Part shown: positions 44,048-47,843 of the stretch, piece by piece
How positions within the stretch are numbered: the first letter of the stretch is position 1
Layout of the letters: each line of letters opens with the position of its first letter
Source: Desulfobacterales bacterium
Lineage (GTDB): Bacteria; Desulfobacterota; Desulfobacteria; Desulfobacterales; ETH-SRB1
Reading direction: 5' to 3'
Length of the DNA: 47,843 bases
NCBI GenBank assembly: GCA_030610995.1
Contig: JAUWQO010000011.1
Coordinates: 1-47,843, forward strand
The notes under the pieces: generated by a model
The model's database searches: none
The model's input: the letters and a program-made list of their open reading frames with translations, nothing else
What the model was told of the DNA's origin: nothing
Translations under genes and position numbers: made by a program

Positions 44048-44131
44048 TGGTCGAGTAGTCAAGTGGTTAAATAGTCGAGTGGTGATTGTCTTTGAACTAC
44101 TTGACGACTCGACTAATCAACTACTCGACCA
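44048..44131. terminator. Inverted repeat between convergent flaG and PilZ genes (TGGTCGAGTAGT type)
   Basis: TGGTCGAGTAGTCAAGTGG on the left pairs imperfectly with CAACTACTCGACCA on the right; the inner GTCGAG/CTCGAC units repeat. The last codons and stop of the PilZ gene (44113) lie inside it. The same units recur at 47287-47367. A two-way terminator role is inference, since no clear T run follows. Confidence 0.5.
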
Positions 44132-44928
44132 TTTGCTTTTACGTCGGAAGTACGTCTGAGAAGTTCTCTCTGCCTTTTAAACACATATCCGATGATAATT
44201 TCCCGATCACTTTCAGACAATTCTGTAAATTCAACGGAAACATTATAACTGTGTTCCGAGTCTGGTTCTGTGTCTGTGAGCAATATTACTTTTCCAAGCA
44301 CATTTATCCAGGGCCTGTAGGTTAAAGGGAGAAAAACCCTGAGAGCGATAATATCGCCAATCGAAAAACTCCGGTCTGCAACGAATTTCATTCCAGAACC
44401 ACTGATGTTTGCATATTCACTGCTGACAGATGCATATCTTTCAGTATCTTTGCTTTCCAGTATATCCAGAATACGGTCTATTTTCAGATTTGTCTGATAT
44501 ATAAGCTTGTAGAGTACCTCTAAGGTAACCTCTTCAATTTCAGGCACCTTAAGGAGTTCGCCAAAAGTATTTTTAAAGATAACTTCCGGTTTGCTTTTCC
44601 ACCTTTTGTAATCTTCCTGTGAAATCTTCCGGTAATCAACTTTCAGTATGTCATCTACCCTTGCGTGTCCTCTCTGGCCTACCACTTTAACTTCCGGGAA
44701 ATGTTTTGAATCGATAACCTTATAAGGTATGTCTTTTTTTGAAAGGTAAATATCTGTTCCAACAGGAAGCGTCATTTTTTTGTCATTTATGTCAAGTTTA
44801 ATGACAGTTGCTTCATTTGAGGAACTTTTTACATAACCCGTTGTTCTCACTATTTTGCCGCCCGAGATAAAATTAACATCCAAGGTTTTCGGTCTGACTT
44901 CAGGTTTTGTGTCTTTATTGATATTCAT
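44113..44928 (-). CDS. PilZ-domain c-di-GMP binding protein with helical insert
   Basis: The 271-residue protein has the two PilZ binding motifs: RGHAR (Arg86, Arg90) and NISGSG (Asn174, Ser176, Gly179). They are separated by about 80 residues, far more than usual, including a predicted helical stretch around VLYKLIYQTNLKIDRILDIL. An N-terminal YcgR-like beta region precedes. This spacing resembles PilZ proteins with a heptad-repeat insert that oligomerise. It would connect cyclic di-GMP to flagellar function. It is transcribed toward flaG. Confidence 0.82.
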   Translation of the reverse strand: MNINKDTKPEVRPKTLDVNFISGGKIVRTTGYVKSSSNEATVIKLDINDKKMTLPVGTDIYLSKKDIPYKVIDSKHFPEVKVVGQRGHARVDDILKVDYRKISQEDYKRWKSKPEVIFKNTFGELLKVPEIEEVTLEVLYKLIYQTNLKIDRILDILESKDTERYASVSSEYANISGSGMKFVADRSFSIGDIIALRVFLPLTYRPWINVLGKVILLTDTEPDSEHSYNVSVEFTELSESDREIIIGYVFKRQRELLRRTSDVKANGRVVD

Positions 44929-44970
44929 AGATGACTAAAAATGCATTTTCTATGCCAGAAAGGCCAGAAA

Positions 44971-45105
44971 GGATTGATGATTGTCGATTGATGATTTATG
45001 ATTGATGGAATCACTCCTGCCTGTGCCGGCACCTGTCTGCGTGCGGGCACAGGCAGGCGGGTCTATCTTTTCAATCGACAATCATCAATCGACAATCATC
45101 AATCC
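44971..45105. repeat. Long inverted repeat downstream of the HD-GYP gene
   Basis: GGATTGATGATTGTCGATTG and following bases on the left match the reverse complement of 45080-45105. A second palindrome, CCTGCCTGTGCC / GGGCACAGGCAGG, lies inside. The right arm begins in the stop codon of the HD-GYP gene. It may be a processing or termination structure of the minus-strand transcript. Confidence 0.65.
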
Positions 45106-46595
45106 AAATGGGGCGATATAACTGTATGTATGAATGCGCCTACAACATTTTTATCAAACTGAATATTGCAATTTCTTTGGAGTTCGCCTATCGCTTTATC
45201 TGTTTTCAGCGCCTTTCGGTAAGGACGATCGGTTGTCATGGCATCAAAGGAGTCTGCCACGCCTAAGATCCTTGAATGAAAAGGGATATTTTCCCCCGAA
45301 AGCCCATCAGGATACCCCTTGCCATCCCACCTTTCATGATGATGGCGGATGATCTTTCTTTCATCCTTAAAAAGCGCTATTGACCGCAGTATGTTTTCAC
45401 CGATTGCCGGGTGAGTTTTGATGATTTTATACTCCTCATTGGTCAAATGACCGGGCTTCAGGAGGATATGATCGGGGATGGCAATCTTTCCTATGTCATG
45501 GAGCATGGAAGAAATTTTCAGCGATTCGATTTCATAGGCAGAGCAGTTCATGGCTCTGGCCGTATTGAGGGCAAGTTTTGTTACAGACTGTGAATGTCTC
45601 TCGGTGTAATGGTCCCGCGCATGGATAGATTGAACCAGCGATTCGAAGGTATCCATTATGCTGCCGAAGAAACTTTCGTAGAGAAGCTTGTTTTCCAGAT
45701 GAAGCGAGGTCCGTGTAGTGATGTTAAGCATGTAGGAGAGATCTTTATGAGTGAAACTACAGGTGGTATCTCTGCTCGTTACGGTAATGAGGGCAAAGAC
45801 TTTATTCCTGATCATCAGCGGTGCGCAGATCAGAGAGGGGTAGAGGCTTTTTGGGTCTTCCGAGTTTAAGAGCCGGACTTCCCTTTTCAGTATCACTTCT
45901 TTGAAAAAGCCTTTTAGACTCTCCACCATCGCGTCACCCTCACCCTCATTGCTGATGGAATGTTCACCTTTGATTTGAAATATTTTCCTGTAGAACTTGT
46001 CGTTTGCTTCGTCAAAAAGAACCAGCAGGCATTTTTCTCCGCCGGTTACATTGAGGGCTAACATCACAATTTTTCGGAATATATCATCATTGTCCCCCAC
46101 CGTCTTTTCAATCTGTTCGTAAATTAAGTCGATTGTTGACAGTTTCCTGATTTTTTCGTTCAGGTTCCAGTTCGTTTTCTCGATATTGAGATCCTCTTTG
46201 GTCAGGATGGATCTCTCTTTGAGGTGCAGATCCACCTTGAAGATGAGGTCTTCTATTGTGAAGGGTTTGGCGAGAAAATCAAGAGCTCCTTCCTTCATTG
46301 CGGAAACGGTGATACCGATTGTCGGATAGCCCGTCATGATGATGACGGGTGTGGAAGGGTTTAACTCTTTGATTCGGCTCAAAAGCTCCATGCCACCCAT
46401 GCCCGGCATTTTCAGATCGCTGATTACCAGATCGTAGGGCTCTTTTCGGAATGTTTCAAGCGCCTGGATGCCGCTTTCAACCTTCCTGATATTGAAATAA
46501 CCCCCTTCCCTGAGCGCATCGGTAATGAGCGTTCGCACAGACAGATCGTCGTCCACGACAAGGATTGACTTTGCATCTTTGTAGTATTCGTTCAT
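45099..46595 (-). CDS. Response regulator with REC, GAF-like and HD-GYP domains
   Basis: About 498 residues. The receiver domain has ILVVDDDLSVRTL and the phosphoacceptor Asp in DLVISDLKMPGMGG. A GAF-like sensor section follows. The HD-GYP domain contains HSQSVTKLALNTARAM, SSMLHDIGKIAIPDHILLKP and HHERWDGKGYPDGLSG, so the catalytic HD and HHExxDGxGYP are intact; it should degrade cyclic di-GMP. I chose the ATG at 46595; an ATG two codons earlier is also possible. It faces away from the FlgM-like gene's promoter and precedes the PilZ gene on the same strand. Confidence 0.9.
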   Translation of the reverse strand: MNEYYKDAKSILVVDDDLSVRTLITDALREGGYFNIRKVESGIQALETFRKEPYDLVISDLKMPGMGGMELLSRIKELNPSTPVIIMTGYPTIGITVSAMKEGALDFLAKPFTIEDLIFKVDLHLKERSILTKEDLNIEKTNWNLNEKIRKLSTIDLIYEQIEKTVGDNDDIFRKIVMLALNVTGGEKCLLVLFDEANDKFYRKIFQIKGEHSISNEGEGDAMVESLKGFFKEVILKREVRLLNSEDPKSLYPSLICAPLMIRNKVFALITVTSRDTTCSFTHKDLSYMLNITTRTSLHLENKLLYESFFGSIMDTFESLVQSIHARDHYTERHSQSVTKLALNTARAMNCSAYEIESLKISSMLHDIGKIAIPDHILLKPGHLTNEEYKIIKTHPAIGENILRSIALFKDERKIIRHHHERWDGKGYPDGLSGENIPFHSRILGVADSFDAMTTDRPYRKALKTDKAIGELQRNCNIQFDKNVVGAFIHTVISPHLD

Positions 46596-46717
46596 AAACA
46601 TAAACCCGCTTACTTTGTTTCTTTGTAATAGTTTCGCCACTAAGGCACTAAGGCACAAAGGAGGGATATTAGAGAATTATACTATAATATTGGTGTTTTA
46701 GTGTCTTTGTGGCTGAA

Positions 46718-46927
46718 CTATTTCGTTTCTTTATTTTGCAAGATGATATCCAAAAGGCTGTAGGATATTTTGTCGAAGGCTTCTTTTTTATTGTCTTCAG
46801 ATGACAGGGTTACAGTATCGGTATATTTGTTTAAGTTTTCAGATTTGCGGTGTATCGGATTTTCCAGTCTTGTTTGTTTGCCGTACGCTTTAAGAACACT
46901 CTCCACCTGATAGGTTGATATTGTCAT
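46718..46927 (-). CDS. Small FlgM-like flagellar protein (DVU0524-like)
   Basis: The 69-residue protein starts MTISTYQVESVLKAYGKQTR and has the motif DTVTLSSEDNKKEAFDKI, like the D.V.LS region of FlgM-type anti-sigma factors and the small DVU0524 family. CTGGAGG lies just before the ATG. The match is weak and the length is short; if it is FlgM, it would hold FliA. A sigma-28-like promoter precedes it, which would fit feedback. Confidence 0.5.
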   Translation of the reverse strand: MTISTYQVESVLKAYGKQTRLENPIHRKSENLNKYTDTVTLSSEDNKKEAFDKISYSLLDIILQNKETK

Positions 46928-46968
46928 GGCATACCTCCAGCGCTACAAATCTTAAGCGGTTATTTATT

Positions 46969-46995
46969 TAATCGGTAAAAAGATTTAAAACTTGA
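46969..46995 (-). promoter_or_regulatory. Sigma-28-like promoter of the FlgM-like gene
   Basis: On the minus strand: TCAAGTTT, 11 bases, ACCGATTA. It differs from the consensus at three positions. Confidence 0.45.
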
Positions 46996-47047
46996 GACAA
47001 TTTTTAATTTTAATTAGATGATGATCTCGTAAAAAGTCCAAAAACAT

Positions 47048-47128
47048 GTCATTGCGAGCGAAGCGAAGCAATCTCTAACTGCCTGTAATCAATGGGATTG
47101 CTTCGTCGCTAAAGCTCCTCGCAATGAC
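47048..47128. repeat. GTCATTGCGAGCGAAGCGAA inverted-repeat element
   Basis: GTCATTGCGAG and GCGAAGCAATC on the left pair with GATTGCTTCG and CTCGCAATGAC on the right. This 81-base element is a common intergenic repeat of several proteobacterial groups. Confidence 0.8.
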
Positions 47129-47155
47129 TGGCAAGTAGTTGTGCAAAGGTCTCTT

Positions 47156-47171
47156 TGGCATATAAATTGCT
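47156..47171 (+). promoter_or_regulatory. Sigma-54-like promoter
   Basis: TGGCATATAAATTGCT has GG and GC ten bases apart and nearly matches TGGCATACAAGTTGCT at 15526. The next plus-strand gene is about 350 bases away. Confidence 0.5.
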
Positions 47172-47286
47172 TTTACTGGAATTATCCCGCGGCAAACTGT
47201 GGGAAATTAAACCCTGTTGTTTCGTCCCTTGGAATGACACTGTGTAAACTTTTTATTTAACAGTTCAGCCACTAAGGCATGTAAAT

Positions 47287-47367
47287 AGTCGAGTAGTCGA
47301 GTAGTCGAGTAGTCAAGTAGTCGAGTAGTCAACCACTCGACCAATTTCCTACTTGACCACTCGACCA
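47287..47367. repeat. GTCGAGTAGTCGAG tandem and inverted repeats
   Basis: Five or more AGTCGAGT units are followed by inverted CACTCGACCA units. The same sequence type as at 44048-44131. Confidence 0.7.
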
Positions 47368-47526
47368 ATATCAAAGAGAATAATATTATAATTTTAGTGT
47401 CTTTGCCTGCCCTGGTGCTATGCGATTAAATCAGCTACTAAGCTTACTCTGGTGTCATATGCCTGAATCAGTTTGTTAAGCCGATAAACCAGGTCTGGGC
47501 CAGGGTGGCTGAACTATTACCTTTTT

Positions 47527-47843
47527 ATGAGATCGGCAGCGATGACTTTTTTCAGATCAGAAATGTTATATGGTAAATTTCTTATTCTTCTTGCTTTAAC
47601 CGCATTGTTTATTTTTTTGCTCTGTTCAGAGAGCTCTGGCGGAGAAGCTGAAGATGAATATCCCGGTGTTTATGTGGTGTCTGCCTGTAAAAATTTTGAT
47701 AGCGCCACAGCGCTGGTCAACAAGTTAAAAGCGCAGGGTTATAATCCTTTCTATAAAACAGTGAACATCCCGAATAAAAAGAAAGGTCTCCGTGTATTTG
47801 TAAGGATGTATAAAAGCAAACGCGAGGCATTGTTCGCCGGGAA
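47527..47843 (+). CDS. SPOR-like domain protein with an N-terminal membrane segment (cut by window end)
   Basis: The open frame runs off the right end without a stop. After a short basic start it has a hydrophobic segment (about residues 18-35, FLILLALTALFIFLLC), then YPGVYVVSACKNFDSATALV and LKAQGYNPFYKT and GLRVFVRMYKSKREAL, the pattern of SPOR or SPOR-like repeats that bind denuded peptidoglycan. The start is uncertain; ATG 47542 and 47566 are alternatives. Confidence 0.6.
   Translation, partial: MRSAAMTFFRSEMLYGKFLILLALTALFIFLLCSESSGGEAEDEYPGVYVVSACKNFDSATALVNKLKAQGYNPFYKTVNIPNKKKGLRVFVRMYKSKREALFAG

Larger units (their letters stand above)
46928..47526. other. Intergenic stretch with promoters and repeats
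   Basis: It holds the sigma-28-like promoter for the minus-strand gene, the GTCATTGCGAGCGAAGCG repeat, a sigma-54-like box, and GTCGAGTAGTCGAG tandem units (47287-47367). A GCCGATAA at 47480-47487 has no good -35 partner. Confidence 0.5.

Noticed and set aside
47480-47487. GCCGATAA before the SPOR-like gene as a sigma-28 promoter
   Set aside because: No acceptable -35 box at 11-12 bases upstream.
1-47843. CRISPR array
   Set aside because: The tandem arrays have units of 7-17 bases without unique spacers of constant length; they are simple-sequence repeats.

Overview
The window looks like a flagellin and flagellin-glycosylation region of a motile Gram-negative bacterium. The likeliest source is Desulfobacterota (sulfate-reducing, formerly deltaproteobacterial lineage). 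This rests on flagellar gene order (fliC, fliD, fliS, FliT/FlgN-like, flaG), sigma-28 and sigma-54 type promoters, an HD-GYP regulator, multi-domain TPR glycosyltransferases, and many small dispersed inverted repeats. The taxonomic call is inference; there is no rRNA or tRNA in the window.

Layout. (1) 1-2600: the end of a MerR-type regulator, a structured repeat, a sugar-nucleotide dehydrogenase/acetyltransferase fusion, and a small minus-strand pair (DUF5678-like plus retropepsin-like). (2) 3113-5116: a TPR/glycosyltransferase/methyltransferase fusion. (3) 5237-9062: an accessory island of toxin-antitoxin-like genes, intact and broken (PIN stub, AbiEii-type nucleotidyltransferase with partner, a DUF4143 fragment, HicAB, Phd/VapC), plus dispersed repeats. 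(4) 9328-12719: a GT9-like transferase and a TPR-OGT (GT41) protein. (5) 12720-17384: a decayed stretch with a VapC fragment, a ParB/DNA-methyltransferase pseudogene, higA with a higB remnant, a four-helix-bundle gene, a second MerR gene, and two copies of a roughly 400 bp leader carrying overlapping sigma-54-like and sigma-28-like promoters. (6) 17385-32805: the main glycosylation block. It holds a 1439-residue five-activity fusion, two TPR/GT4-like transferases, a cupin, a DegT aminotransferase, methyltransferases, a TPR-OGT/GT2 fusion, and several deletion-derived pseudogenes. (7) 33190-34617: fliC, followed by a strong terminator and a second accessory island (PIN remnant, AbiEii-type gene with DUF6922 partner, UPF0175/DUF3368 remnant). 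(8) 38508-44045: fliD, fliS, a FliT/FlgN-like gene and flaG. (9) 44113-47843: minus-strand PilZ, REC-GAF-HD-GYP and a small FlgM-like gene, then a truncated plus-strand SPOR-domain gene.

How the parts fit. The sugar genes (dehydrogenase, aminotransferase, acetyltransferase, cupin) would build an amino or deoxy sugar nucleotide. The TPR-bearing glycosyltransferases and methyltransferases would add and decorate sugars on Ser/Thr-rich flagellin (and perhaps FliD) in the cytoplasm before export. FliS and the FliT/FlgN-like protein are export chaperones. PilZ and HD-GYP link motility to cyclic di-GMP. fliC, fliD and flaG each have a sigma-28-like promoter with the same 12-base spacing.

The glycosylation block is visibly in flux: GC content changes sharply inside one open reading frame, and truncated methyltransferase, aminotransferase, cupin and GT2 genes lie between intact ones. 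All assignments come from reading the sequence and from family knowledge; no database search was run.
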